Of a stretch of 64,000 nt of DNA, positions 1 through 11,250 are shown piece by piece. The translations under genes and the position numbers were made by a program. The notes beneath the pieces are model-generated. The model saw nothing but the letters and a program-made list of their open reading frames with translations. It was not told where the DNA came from and ran no database searches. Origin of the DNA: Pardosa pseudoannulata (lineage: Eukaryota; Arthropoda; Arachnida; Araneae; Lycosidae); the NCBI GenBank assembly GCA_032207245.1, contig CM063500.1, positions 39,590,123 to 39,654,122 of the forward strand, in the 5' to 3' direction. How positions within the stretch are numbered: the stretch's first letter is position 1; each line of letters begins with the position of its first letter.

Positions 1-592
1 TTATAAAACCCAATGTGTTTATAAGTGATTTTTTAAAATGAATTTTCTTAGTTTTTAAAAATGCTTCTAGAGACTAAACTTGTTATATATTCTTACAAAA
101 TGTTTATCAAGAACTCCTAATATGCCTTAATACAAATCCGAGTATTCGTTTTAAATTTTAAAGTTATTAAAACTAAATTTAAATTTAGAAATTCACTTTC
201 AAATAAAAAATATTCCCCTCAAAAACTATTCAGTTTATTAGCAAAATAATACTTCAAAGTGTTTAAAAATATTGTCACGTAGATGAATAGATGAGAAAAA
301 GAAAGCGCTCAAGATCAACTAACTTTTATTTAAGACACTCAAAGAAATAATGACAAAAATTGAGCTATTGAAGAGTTGACCGGGGTACCTTGGCCGAAGG
401 CCTTATCCCCTGTTTCAAGTTAAGAATTCCAAATCAGGTGTCCAGTCTTTTAAGATGAAAAACAATAAGTATAAAAATGCATGTCTTAGTGATGGGATGA
501 GATAAATTGCTAGGCCCTTACTTAACAAATTAAATAAATTAAGATGAAATACATTTAAAACAAAAAGAAGAAAGTTTAAGAATAGCAAGAAA

Positions 593-682
593 TTTTTATT
601 TATTTATTTTTTTTAATTTAAATTTTTATTTATTTATTTATTTTTTTTAATTTAAATTTTTATTTATTTATTTATTTTTATT
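593..682. repeat. AT-rich short tandem repeat (about 2.5 units of 36-40 bp)
   Basis: Units of the form TTTTTATTTATTTATT followed by a T run and AATTTAAA repeat head to tail. They lie just beyond the 3' end of the minus-strand reverse transcriptase fragment and may be its 3' UTR or tail region. Confidence 0.7.
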
Positions 683-923
683 ACTAAATTACTGTACAAG
701 ACAGTGAAGATATAGGTGAATGTTGATGAGAGAAATAATAAGTGAAATTACATTAAGTTAGTACAAGAAGTAAAATTAAAGTTAAAAAATTAAAAATTAG
801 GTTCAGCTTAAAATTCATGGCGAGAAAAGCTCAGAGCAGGTTCTGTGGCGCCATCTGTTGGATGGCCTCGCGTTCGGGAAGTGCATTGGGGAGCGTTAAG
901 AAGGGAGATGAAATTCTACCAGT

Positions 924-1817
924 TTAAGGAATCATGGCGGCTCTAGGCCGCTTGCGATGTTTAGCTTTCCTATGATCATAGTCAGGTAATTCGGCTATGA
1001 TCGGATTAGGTAGGCTATACACCTGACCATAGAATTTGGAAGAAAGCTTAGTGCAAATAATTTTAAATGTATCTATGTTCAAATCCCTTCGAATAATTTT
1101 ATTGGTTAGATACCTGGGGGCCTGAGCGATCCTCCGGAGAGTTCTGTTGTGAATTTTATTAAGTAGGTCAATGTTAGATTGGGATGCAAACGACCAAATT
1201 GGGGCGGCGTACGTTGCAGCGGGCAAAACTACTGCTTTGTACAAGAGCATTTTATTTTTAATGGAGAGATGGGGGCCGTAAAGTAGTGAACGAAGCTCAC
1301 AGATTCTGGCATTCATACAGTTTTTAATGTCGGTTATATGTTTCCTGAACGTTAATCTCTTATCTAGAGTGATACCTAAGTATTTAGCAGAGTCACTCCA
1401 GCTAATCACCTCGCCGTATAAGTACAACCGAGGAGGAATTTTAAATGATCGACTAAAATAAATTGCCTGGCATTTGCCAGGGTTTATTTTAATCTTCCAA
1501 TTATTGAACCAAATTTCCAGAGCAGAAATATGATTTTGAATGTAAGCGCTAACGCTATCTATGTGTGGGGCAGAAGTAAAAATTGCCGTGCCGTCAGCAT
1601 AAAGTGCAAGTGAAGTTAAATCAGTTTTAGGGATATCATTAATGAAAATATTGAATAAAGTCGGACCAAGAATCGAGCCCTGTTGGACTCCAGCAGTTAT
1701 TGTTCTGTTGTTAGAATAAGTGTTGTTGACACGGACTTTGAAGGAACGATTGCAAAGGTAGTGTTTTAAAAGATGTATCATTGCATCTGTCACACGGAGC
1801 TTAATTAATTTAATGAC
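924..1817 (-). pseudogene. Jockey-type non-LTR reverse transcriptase, 5'-truncated, catalytic site mutated
   Basis: The minus-strand frame is the C-terminal half of a non-LTR retrotransposon polymerase. It carries RT motif TAGVQQGSILGPTLFNIFIN, then the active-site block LALYADGTA, where Jockey elements have (F/Y)ADD, then the thumb-like region with KYLGITLDKRLTF and a C-terminal tail ending at the stop at 924. It is open to about 1817 (KLIKLRVTDAMIHLL) and the homology stops there, so endonuclease and N-terminal RT are missing. The second catalytic Asp is Gly (GAC GGC), so this copy is inactive although otherwise intact. The clade is judged by sequence feel. Confidence 0.85.
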
Positions 1818-2148
1818 AAAAATACAAGTTACATTGGGCTTTTATAGTTTTATCCAGATCCTTAGTCCAGCCAAGCAAATTACAAGCAAGAGACAAAAAA
1901 TAATCCTTGTGCGTCTAAGAAATCTATTTTTTGGATCCCGCCAAGTCGCCAAATAGGAGTGCGACTACATATTTGAACATAATCTTTCATTTCGCGCCAA
2001 TATTTTTAAGTATTAATAAAGTAAAAATAGAAGAAATATTAAAAATTAATGTACTATTAATATTTTAAAAACTAACAAAATATATTGTGAGCTTATTCTG
2101 AAAATATTATAGAAAAAAATCAAGTTCACATATTTTCTCACTATATAT

Positions 2149-2979
2149 GATGGTAAGGGCTCAGAACAGTTTTTTGCCACGGGATCTAAAGAACCTAGTT
2201 ACGACCCTACTTAGTTTCACTTTCTCTGCATCACCACATGATTAACCACTAATACCCTGATTGGCTGGCTCAAACACCTTTAAATTTCCATGTACGGATT
2301 TTTCTCCCCAGAAGCCTCCGCTGCATTTTTCTTTTCCAAAATTCTTTGTTTTCTGATTTGGATAAGTTTTTACTTACGACTGCACTTAAGCCAACGTGGA
2401 TTCTCTTAACATTTGTTAAGCTAAATGAATATTACATATATATATATATATATGAGTGTGTATATATATGTAGCATATCAAAATTATTTAACTTTAATAT
2501 TTCCTTAAAAACCACCTCTCTCCCATTTTAATTCCTTAAAATTTTTTCCCAGCCTCTCAATGTCTTAATCAAAAGAGTGTCTTCGACTTAAAATTCTTTC
2601 GATACATTTCCCAAAGATTTCTATCCTAGAGATGTAAATTTTCTGTCTATTGAACACTTTTTCCAGCTGTCACCGGCAAATGGCTCCGCGTTTTTTCCAA
2701 ATCTTAACACTTAATTCGCTGTGTAAGTTTCTTCTACCTTAAGAAAATTTTCTCTGTCTTCGCTCTTGGGTGCATCTCTGTTCGAACAGAGTGATTTTGA
2801 TCTCGTGGTCTGTCGTTAACTAGTAAGGATGTCCATTTTAGCAGCTCTAAAATAAAGTTTTAATTAGACTTGTGCCGTTCTCTTCAATGTGGTCAGACTG
2901 CATCGTTCGTTATTACTGCTAGCTGCATAGATTTCTCCTTGCCCAGTAGCCCAAACAAGTAAAAATAGTAGGGGCTACA
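2149..2979 (+). other. Possible LTR-retroelement fragment (LTR-like island)
   Basis: Composition is more balanced than the flanks. There is a CCAAT-type motif (GATTGG near 2260), a polyadenylation signal AATAAA near 2850 and a T/G-rich stretch after it, arranged as in an LTR. No clear TG...CA ends with a target duplication and no coding remnant were found, so this is tentative. Confidence 0.25.
2435..2470. repeat. (TA)n microsatellite
   Basis: Two TA runs separated by GAGTGTG. Confidence 0.85.
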
Positions 2980-3295
2980 TAGCTATTGTGACTAGAGGAA
3001 AATAATGATTACATATATAAATATATGTGGGCTCGGTCTTGCCTCTCCGACACGACGATACCATTGGCGCTGCCGTCGCCAGGACCTTTTTGCCTCGAGT
3101 TTTTCCCTACAGAAGAGAGAGCTGCGACGACTGTAGACGTATTCGGAATGAGAACTTTTTTCGACGCTGGCGCCATGATATTTTAAAATGATTATGTATT
3201 TTATGTTTTTGTTTGTGTGTAACGTGCTCCCTCAAAAGTGTCTTAATAAATTATTTCGGAGCAAAGGAGTTTGAAACTATTTTCGAAAACAGAAG

Positions 3296-3298
<3 letters not shown>

Positions 3299-3350
<52 letters not shown>
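3299..3350. repeat. (TA)n microsatellite
   Basis: An uninterrupted run of about 26 TA units. Confidence 0.95.
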
Positions 3351-3353
<3 letters not shown>

Positions 3354-4224
3354 AGTTGTCCGGACTTGCTAGGCAAAAAGACCTCTTTATCAAGTCTTAA
3401 AACCACCAGAAAGCGAAGTCCAAAGTTGGGGAACTTTACTTTTATTGATTATCAAGACGCATCGGTCTTTTCAGCCATCTGTACAGTTCAACCACTCTGC
3501 ATAGAATACTACAAAAATATACACTTTGTCGGCTATGTAGGCCCTAGAGCGAGTGATTTTGTTTCCAAGAGACCTACGATAGCTCAACATTTTTTGGGAG
3601 ATAGTAGAGAACCTTGATCATTTAAGCTAGTTTGAAAACCACATAGGCATCAATTTAATGATTGCAGAATTAATATCATTTGTCTTAGGACAGTTAGAAA
3701 TTGTGGACAATGGACATAAAATTAGCCTTTGATCCAGCGTTAGTTTTGAGAGTAGGGTAAATAGAATTAAGTCCTAGAACACTACTTTTACTGACATTTT
3801 ATGGCTGGAAAATTAGGTATTAAAAAACGAGAAGAAACAGGACAATTTTAAATATTTTAGGGTAATAATTTTTATATATTGCATATATATTACATACACA
3901 CGCACACACATATAAATTGAGTTATTGAAAATCAAAGGCTAAATAAAAATTTTGAAATTTCTGACATTATTAGTTCAATATAATCTAAAAATAAATTTGA
4001 ATTTTATCACAAACGCAGTGTACATTTGGAAACCTTAATCATCCAAACCGAAGAACGGATGCGAAATTTTAAATTATGCATTTTTTACAAATGTGGAGAT
4101 TTTTTTTTTATTCAAAGTTTAAGAGTTGAGATTCAATTGATTAGGTAAAAGTTGGTGTGATCGCATGTATAAATTAGTAATAGATTTGTGTTTTGATGTG
4201 TGTTGTGTTTTCTTGCTGTTTCAG

Positions 4225-4251
4225 AAAGCTTCGGGTATCAAAGCACTAAGG
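4225..4251 (+). CDS. Exon-like segment of an unidentified upstream gene (27 bp)
   Basis: A pyrimidine-rich tract ending TTTCAG precedes it and a consensus GTAAGT donor follows. It reads KASGIKALR in the frame that joins in phase to the next segment at 6191. I do not recognise the product. A 27-bp exon is small, so the call depends on the whole chain of three segments being transcribed. Confidence 0.3.
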
Positions 4252-4446
4252 GTAAGTATAAAAAAATGCCTTTTGAAATTATTCGTGTCTGTATTTATTT
4301 CTAAAAAAGACGCTGCCCTAATAAAAAAGTAAATAATTTTCAGAGAACGAAAAAGATTTCCTAGGAAAAAAATACTTACGACCTTCGCGTTATTAGCACC
4401 ATACGCTAACCAACAAAGTTAACGGACCACGGACTGAAAGGGAATC

Positions 4447-4610
4447 TGGTTTGGAGCACTGCAGTCTCCTGTTTTGTTACTAACGAGACTGAGACGTACT
4501 GCTTAAAGACTAATCCGAAAGAATTCGATCTTCGCGGGTTCAAATCCTGCTGCTGCATTTGAATCCATGAACTCCGGTACTGAAGAGCAGCCCCTTACCT
4601 TTCGGTCATC
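4447..4610 (-). repeat. SINE family A copy (tRNA-like head), minus strand
   Basis: On the minus strand it begins with a promoter-like head, has a B-box-like GGATTTGAACCC and a middle part around AAGCAGTACGTCTCAGTCTC, and ends CTCCAAACC. The same order of motifs recurs at 8284, 31276, 38222, 62254 and 62982. The copy is diverged. Confidence 0.7.
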
Positions 4611-4757
4611 ATTCGATCACTAGAGGCTTTGGATCTTCATGTGTTTCGTAACCTTTGTGAAGACTCCCTTTGTTCAGAACACTAACAACCGAAATCAGCT
4701 GATCTGTGTCCCACCTGTTTGACAGACTATAATAACTCGGTGGCGCAGTGTCTGGGA

Positions 4758-5380
4758 TGTTGACAGTTTTATTGAATAGTCGTCACGCCCTGATCGGTCG
4801 CGGTAATGATTCCGGAGTATTGCCTCGAGAATTCCGGAACGGGACAGCTAACGAATGAGAATTCGACTAATTGACTAGCTGTAACCTTAGCTGGAGTTCT
4901 AAGGTAACTGGATCTTAAATGACCAGAAAAACGGTTGGCGAGACCGTAACTGACCCCCAGGCCTAAAATACCTAGAATTTTGTGACTCGGGGCTTTTCGA
5001 CCTTTTTTACGTAGGTGCTTTGACTTCCACGACTTTTGACTAGAGCCAGCTTTTTAGTAATTACGTTCGGGAGACTCGTAAGGTCCTTTCATGTAAGGAA
5101 CGGCAGGGTCTCGTTCACCGAGGGGGGGGGGGGTAGATTGAGTTTGCGTTGCACCCTGGAAAAACTTCCCCATCGTGTTAGAATATTTAATTATTTTTTA
5201 CGACTGTGGTCATCGTGGATATGTTATAGAAGCAACAACCCTTTACATTTCGAACTGTTTTGGGATATTAGAATCCCTCTGCTTATATCCAGTATTTACT
5301 CTAGAAAATAAAAGGGATTTCCAATTCTGATATGTCTGTGATCCTTCTTCACTCTACCTCTTGACTCAAGAACATTGAAT
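4758..5380 (+). other. Possible LTR-like island with AATAAA signal
   Basis: This GC-richer stretch contains a G run near 5122-5133 and an AATAAA near 5307, and ends near GCGTCACA. It resembles LTR sequence in composition and layout, but no partner, target duplication or coding remnant is visible. Confidence 0.2.
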
Positions 5381-6190
5381 GCGTCACACCTTGAGCTTGC
5401 CTTGACCTGGAGCACTCTGTTGGTATGACTGTAGCCTGCGGACAGATTCTTACTTGGGAAGTATATAGGGGTTATTTTCTACTTAACTATTCCCGTAGAA
5501 TCAACAATACAAAACAGGAGGCACCGATAGTATTATACACTATTTCAAAAAATTTTGCTTTAAATATTTATTGTCCTTGATCTCGATTACACTCATTTGC
5601 ATATAATTAAGCGATGGTTGGACGCTTATCAAGATAATCAAAGAAAAGCTGTCTATTAAATAAGCAAAATATACAAATCCTGTTTCAAATTCATTTTTTA
5701 TACTTATCAGTTCTTGATCATTACCTTGTCAGTGATCTTTTCATATATATTTTATGGCTAATGATGACCAATCACTTGCTGGTCGTTTGTTGAATATCTA
5801 GAACTCGAGACGTTTTGTTGAATATCTAGAAAAATGCATTAGTAATTACCCTAAAATCCCTGAAACTTTTACAGCACAGAGCTGTCCCAATCCACTCGTT
5901 GCAAGGGAGACGTAGCAAACATAGGGCTGAAAAGACTAAAAGGAACGAGTTGAAAGAAATTTTAATATTCAGTTAGGAAAATAATACATTTTCTGCATAC
6001 TGTTAGACTGGACTGGTAGGCCACAATAATATTCAATGTACGCTGAATGCAGTCCACGTTCTGCGAGTTTGACATCCTTGTTGCATTACATATTAATATT
6101 TGTCCTTACTTTTTTATGTACAGCATTATTTAATATGATATTAATCTGTGATGTTTCATAGAATGATGTAAAATCTGATATTATTTACAG

Positions 6191-6275
6191 AAATGCAAGA
6201 AAAATATTCTGGATCAATACTGCATCACTAAATCAAAGGATACAGGAAATGATGATAATTGGGAAAAAGATCAAG
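6191..6275 (+). CDS. Exon-like segment of an unidentified upstream gene (85 bp)
   Basis: It follows an ATTTACAG acceptor and ends at a GTAATG donor in phase 1. It encodes KCKKNILDQYCITKSKDTGN then DDNWEKDQ, an ordinary hydrophilic protein sequence unlike the surrounding repeats. Joined to 4225-4251 it stays open. The family is not recognised. Confidence 0.35.
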
Positions 6276-6509
6276 GTAATGGACTGACTGAACTGGAAAA
6301 TGTACAACCCATCGTTTTTTTATTGTTTTATTAACTACTAACCAAGTGTATTGCTTTACACCTGGAAAATAAAATAATCAGTGATGTCTTCTTGTGCATT
6401 CATTCTTTTGATTGTTGAGACAATAATTTTCAGATTTATTGTTTCGGAACAGAACATATTTAGTCCTTGATACTTCATCGTACAAAGCAAAAAAAGTATT
6501 TTGGTGCTC

Positions 6510-6762
6510 GGATTTCAACAGAAATATCCATTTTGGTCATTCCTGATTTTATTCTGACTAGTTTCAGCCTAACGTTTTGCACTACGTACGTATGTAATAC
6601 ATCCAGCATATCTCAAACTTCAATGTACATAACAGAGAAAGCATTTTGGCAATAGCTGGAAATTTCGGTGTTGAGATTTCAATAGAATCATCTATTTTAA
6701 CCATTTCTGATTTCATTTTGACTAGTTTCAGCATGACGTTTTGTAATACATACTTACATATG
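6510..6762 (+). repeat. Diverged tandem duplication, unit about 168 bp
   Basis: The stretch from GATTTCAACAG to TAACGTTTTG (6512-6578) recurs at 6677-6745 as GATTTCAATAG to TGACGTTTTG, with the shared core CTGACTAGTTTCAGC / TTGACTAGTTTCAGC. The copies are old and have many substitutions. Confidence 0.75.
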
Positions 6763-6979
6763 TATCTTGCATATTTTACTGCTTTATTACTTCCAGGTAC
6801 TCAGTAAATGAAGTAATGTTATTAAAAATTTTTGATTTGTAATGAAATACTTCACGACTTGAGTGCACGAGCTATAATTAGACAAAACCATTGCTTCGAG
6901 AATCGAAACTAACTTTTAATCTTTAAGGGAAAGTTCAAATGATAATTCTAATGACCTGTAGAGTACCCATTATATATAT

Positions 6980-7195
6980 ATAAGGTTTAAAAATGGGGGT
7001 TAAGAATAAAGTGATTTATAATTAAAAATAGTTGGAACTCATTAACGATAACGGAATAGGAGAAAGACACACCCTCTATCGGAACTATACAGAGTTAAAA
7101 AGCTGACATGGAAGTAGACAAGAATATTTTGTTTAGGTAAGCAACTCCAAAAGGGCACTTCTGAGCGGTAAATCGGGTGGTAATATCCTTCACGC
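6980..7195 (+). repeat. Dispersed repeat family C, + copy
   Basis: It begins AGGTTTAAAAATGGGGGTTA next to a short TA run. It is similar along about 190 bp to the reverse complement of 49150-49350, including CATTAACGATAA and TAGGAGAAAGACA. No coding content is recognised. Confidence 0.7.
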
Positions 7196-7323
7196 TTATC
7201 GTCTCAAAATGTGAACAAAGGATATCTAAATGATGTAACCAATGGTGTAAACACTATGTAATAGGCTTCATCAGGGAGGTCTCTATGTACGTGGGCTAAT
7301 ATCTATATTCCGTTGACCTTATG

Positions 7324-7845
7324 CTACCGTGCGGTCCGAAGAAGATGGGCTGCTAAACATCGAGATTGGAAGCAACATGATTGCAGACAAGTACTGTTTA
7401 TAGACGAATCTTGATTCAGTCTAGAGTGTGACACCAGACGTGTTTTGGTATGAAGAGAAAAGTGCACTCGAAATATCCCCACATTCTTTCTTGAAAGATC
7501 ACAATACAGAGGACCTGGTTGGAGGGTATGAGGTGGAATCAGCATAGGGGAACGTAAGGACCTGTATATCATTCGGAATGGTACTTTGACTGCCCGAAGT
7601 TAAGCAGACGAGATACTAACACCTCATGTCATATTTTACGCTACAGACATCGGAGTTCCTTTGTTTTCCAGCTTGATAATGCCAGATTGCATGCAACTCG
7701 TTTTGTGGAGAACATACTTGAAGCTGTAACAATATAACTTATGTAATGACCAGTGTGCTCTCCTGATCTCAATCCAATCGAGCATCTTTGGGACATGCTC
7801 AGACGACGCATTGCTGCTAGACCAATGCCTCCTTTTGCAGGGAGC
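7324..7845 (+). pseudogene. Tc1-family transposase remnant (DD34E)
   Basis: Fragments of a Tc1-type DDE transposase are readable in order: RRWAAKHRDWKQHDW, the first catalytic Asp in FIDES (GAC at 7403), GPGWRVWGGISIG, the second Asp in LDNARLHATRFVENILEA (GAT at 7675), and SPDLNPIEHLWDML with the catalytic Glu at 7780. The spacing from 7675 to 7780 leaves exactly 34 residues between Asp and Glu, the Tc1 signature. Frameshifts and stops (TGA where Trp or Arg is expected near 7408 and 7450) show it is dead. The N-terminal DNA-binding part and clear terminal inverted repeats are not seen. Confidence 0.85.
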
Positions 7846-8105
7846 TATTATTATTCATAATAATTCTCAACACTTTTAATACCTTGCACTGCGTATCAGT
7901 TTGACATAAATTTTTCCATCCATTTTTCATCCGCTTCCCCACAACCCAGATTTGATACTGTTGACAATACGTGAATCAGTCGTAAGAATAACATCTTCTT
8001 CAAATGATCTACAACCTACATTATTTGGATGAATTTGAACTGCTGGATGAAGAAAACTTACAGGGAGCTATTATTGTTCATAATAATTCTCAACACTTTT
8101 AATAC
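7838..8105 (+). repeat. 45-bp direct repeat, copies 223 bp apart
   Basis: The 45 bp at 7838-7882 (CAGGGAGCTATTATTATTC...) recur at 8061-8105 with a single substitution. The first copy abuts the 3' end of the Tc1 remnant. Confidence 0.9.
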
Positions 8106-8283
8106 TTAATAAATATTGATGCGGAATATGTGATAACCCGCATTTTACGCATTTCCTGGTGAGGCTGCAGAAGGAGCTTGAGTGGCGATGTCCCTGGCAA
8201 CGGTAGCTATGTCATTTTAGGTATAAAATCACCAGAAATTTATCATACAATATATTCATGATTTTGTTGGTTAGTTCAATGTG

Positions 8284-8448
8284 GTTTGGTTTGGAGCACT
8301 ACGGTCTGATTTTTGGAAGATGAGAGCAAATGAGACCGGGACCTACTGCTTAAAGCCAATTCCGAACGACCACGAGCAACCATGCCCCTGTGGGATTCGA
8401 ACTCACGAGCTCCGGTGCTCCAATCAGTGCTCTAACCATTCGGCTATA
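8284..8448 (-). repeat. SINE family A copy, minus strand
   Basis: On the minus strand it has an A-box-like AATGGTTAGAGC, a B-box-like GAGTTCGAATCCC, the middle part TAAGCAGTAGGTCCCGGTCTC and a tail reading CCAAACCAAACC. It is the best-preserved tail of this family in the window. Confidence 0.8.
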
Positions 8449-8491
8449 GTTATTGGTTAAGATATCATTACAAATATGTATATACACATGC

Positions 8492-8597
<106 letters not shown>

Positions 8598-9149
8598 GTG
8601 AATGATTGTGTCCTCTAATTTAAGTTAGAACATCGAATATAAATTAAGATCACTATATCTAATTCAGGACCCACCTCTCGAGCGGATCAAGGCGAAAGAT
8701 GTGTATTGAACCAGAAGCATCACCAGAATCTACTTTGAGTTACTGGAAATTACTTACACAGAAAGGTGAAAAACGATTAATCTCGGTGTTTTAGTAATAA
8801 TTTGAACGATCCAGCAATATTTCACTGAAATGCCTGAAAAAAATAAAAATTCAATCATGTGTAACGTCGGAATTATCTCTATTTTTTTTTTCAGGATCTA
8901 TTATCTGAATCACCCAGTTTATACGAGCATATATCACTAGGAAAACGTCGCTTTCCTAGCGATTTTTCCTATTTTCACTTTTTGTACAAAGTTAAGTTAG
9001 TATTGTAATCGTGAAAAATTTCAGCTGTCCAAATTCATGGAAAATAATCATTTAGAACATACTTGAATCAATTTAGACAAGTGTCAGTATTACGTCTGTA
9101 CTGTATGTCATGACTGAAACAACTGTGACAGGTTTCAAAATAAAATATT

Positions 9150-10640
9150 TTTGTACGTACGTACAATGAAACTTTAATTCTGAAACTTTAAATATTCCTT
9201 TTGATCATCTCTAAGAGAATTTTGACTACTTTTGTTGTAAAATCCGTACTTACATACATATTGTAACGATCCGTTACATGACCAGAGCAAAAAAGAATGT
9301 AAGGTGACCTTTCGCAGCGGACCATTTTGGTTAGCGGTAATTAGACAGGCGTGGTCCGGACAAAGCCGTTTGTGTAGTAACGTCTGAGGCACAATAACGA
9401 TGCAGTTGCATAGGCGGCGGTACATTAAGAACTGTCAGTACGCCGGAGCCAGTGTATCTGCGCCTTTATGATGTCTGCTACTGTCAAAGGACTCGAGTAA
9501 TAATTATTAATCGAGTGATGCTGTAGTGTACATCTGGGCCTCGTTACCGGTGCCTCAAAGGATTTTAAGTTGTTTGGGTCGGTTGACTTAAAGACGATCT
9601 TTCGGCCACATCTGGAAACGGATCAGATGATCCAGGCGGAGTTGACCGCAAGATTGCGTCACCCTGGGTCTCGAAGGTTCCGGAAGAATCACGTGAAGGG
9701 AACTGGGACCCCTATTAAAGAAGATTGGCTGAGCCAAGATGGGGGCTTTTTCTTGAGAGTTTCTTTGGAGCTGTTTTGTGGAGCTCGAGAGGAGTCCACT
9801 CATCTCTCCGATTGCCGCAGCTTGCTTTGCTTTAGACACCGCCAGCGTCTCTGCTTTTGCTAAGAAGTCGACTTTAGACTTTGGAATCTCATTCCTGTTA
9901 TCTTAATATTTTTTCCTACTTCGTGCATAGAAGTAGGTAGCTGAGAGTGACCCTTACTCTCATTTTGGATCGTCTTCCATTCTGAGTTTCCTCAACGAAC
10001 TCCAGTGGGATACGTATTCTGAGCGTTTGAACCTCAGTGTGGAAGCCGACTGTACTGATCGTCAGTCCGGAGGTTATAGTGTCAGCGTTTCGTACCGGCA
10101 CTAGTTAGCGAACTGTTCCAGTGTTTGAGAAGAACTAGCTTCACTGTACCCACGCATTGTAATTATGCTAACGTTATCTCAGCACGAGATCTTAGAAGAT
10201 TTAGAATCTACTGAAACCTGTACATAGCTGTACATAATTATTCACTCGAATAAAGTACTCGTCTCACTCGAATAATCCAGAAATAATCTCACTCGAATAA
10301 TCTCGTAAAATCACTCGAATAATCCAGAGTAAACGGTTGTCCAGCCTGTATCATTGACGGCTTCGCCTACCCATACTTCAGGACGTCACAATATGTATCA
10401 CGCATAATTGAAAAACTTTTAGCTGTGGGTGGTTAAAATTTTGTATTTAGGACTGCAACAGCATCTAGTCGTGTACCTTCCCTTTCGATTGGAATAAGTA
10501 ATCTATATAACGAATATTGACACTAACAGATATAACTAAAAATGATTGTTTGTAGAATGTTCAAATTTTGTGTTTAGGACTATTTTAATATATAATTGTA
10601 CACCTTTTATATGAACTGTAATCAGCACTCTATGTAACGA
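9150..10640 (+). repeat. Dispersed repeat family D, interrupted by the solo LTR
   Basis: Leaving out the LTR, this segment shares several blocks in the same order with 19190-19420, for example TTAATTCTGAAACTTTAAATAT and AAATTTTGTATTTA(G/T)GACT. It marks an older element into which the LTR inserted. Confidence 0.55.
9262..10390 (+). mobile_element. Solo LTR (Gypsy-like), 1129 bp
   Basis: The segment begins TGTAACGATCC and ends GACGTCACA (TG...CA), and is flanked on both sides by ATAT (9258-9261 and 10391-10394), a 4-bp target duplication as Gypsy-type integrases make. It is far more GC-rich than its surroundings. Near its end are AATAAA (about 10249) and four to five repeats of CACTCGAATAA, as expected around an R region. 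There is no internal domain, so recombination between two LTRs has removed it. The sequence on either side reads as one older dispersed repeat interrupted by it. Superfamily is inferred from the 4-bp duplication. Confidence 0.75.
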
Positions 10641-11059
10641 AAAATCTTAAGATAACGAACATTAATGACACATATATTGCATAACATTGCAGTGTACTAC
10701 ACTTCAATATTTACCCAAAGATCTGTTTAATAGCATAGGTGTTAAAGATATAAATCTGGTAATTTAAAGATTAGTTATAAGTTATAATATCAAATTGCCT
10801 AATGATTTCAATTTATGTATATTCTATAAATTGTTAGATTTTACCTCACTACATAATTATATTTTGCATAACGATGAATTTTATTTTCTGACTGTTGGTG
10901 TATTTCAGGGTGGCAATGTCTCAAGTATGCTTTCTAATTTATATCTCTATTCATGATATTGAGCAGCAGGATTCTATCTATAAAAAGGTAGTCCTAATGG
11001 GGATCAAATGCACTCAATCAGGTAGTAGATTGAAATAAATCCAAGGTGTCTCAGACCTT

Positions 11060-11089
11060 ACGAAGTTATCTGTGTAGAGATAACTTCGT
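11060..11089. other. Perfect 12-bp inverted repeat (hairpin), lox-arm-like
   Basis: The arms ACGAAGTTATCT and AGATAACTTCGT are separated by 6 bp (GTGTAG). A third half-site-like ATACGAAGTTA follows near 11101. No function is claimed. Confidence 0.75.
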
Positions 11090-11250
11090 CCAAAGATAGA
11101 TACGAAGTTAGAATATTTGAAAAGCATGAAGGACCGCATCTGACCAACATTTCGACTAATCTGTTAAAACCATGGACTAATTAATATGCTCTCGTGTGTT
11201 TCTATTTTTTGCAAATTCTCTGTTTTTTCCTTCTTTTATTTTGTTTTCAG

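Noticed and set aside
593..682. CRISPR-like array of short repeats
   Set aside because: The repeats are AT-rich simple sequence without unique spacers, in a eukaryotic genome.
5036..5311. 91-codon open frame
   Set aside because: It runs through a G tract in an LTR-like island and has no recognisable protein features; best explained by composition.
8895..9009. A 38-codon open frame after a TTTTTTTTTCAG acceptor (DLLSESPSLYEHISLGKRR...)
   Set aside because: It does not join in phase to the exon-like segment at 6191 and has no donor or recognisable family, so I did not annotate it as coding.
9570..9863. Overlapping open frames on both strands inside the solo LTR
   Set aside because: They lie wholly within an LTR with clear ends, so they are due to its higher GC content.
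11060..11089. loxP site
   Set aside because: The arms are in the reverse order and the spacer differs. It is a hairpin with a chance resemblance, not a Cre target.
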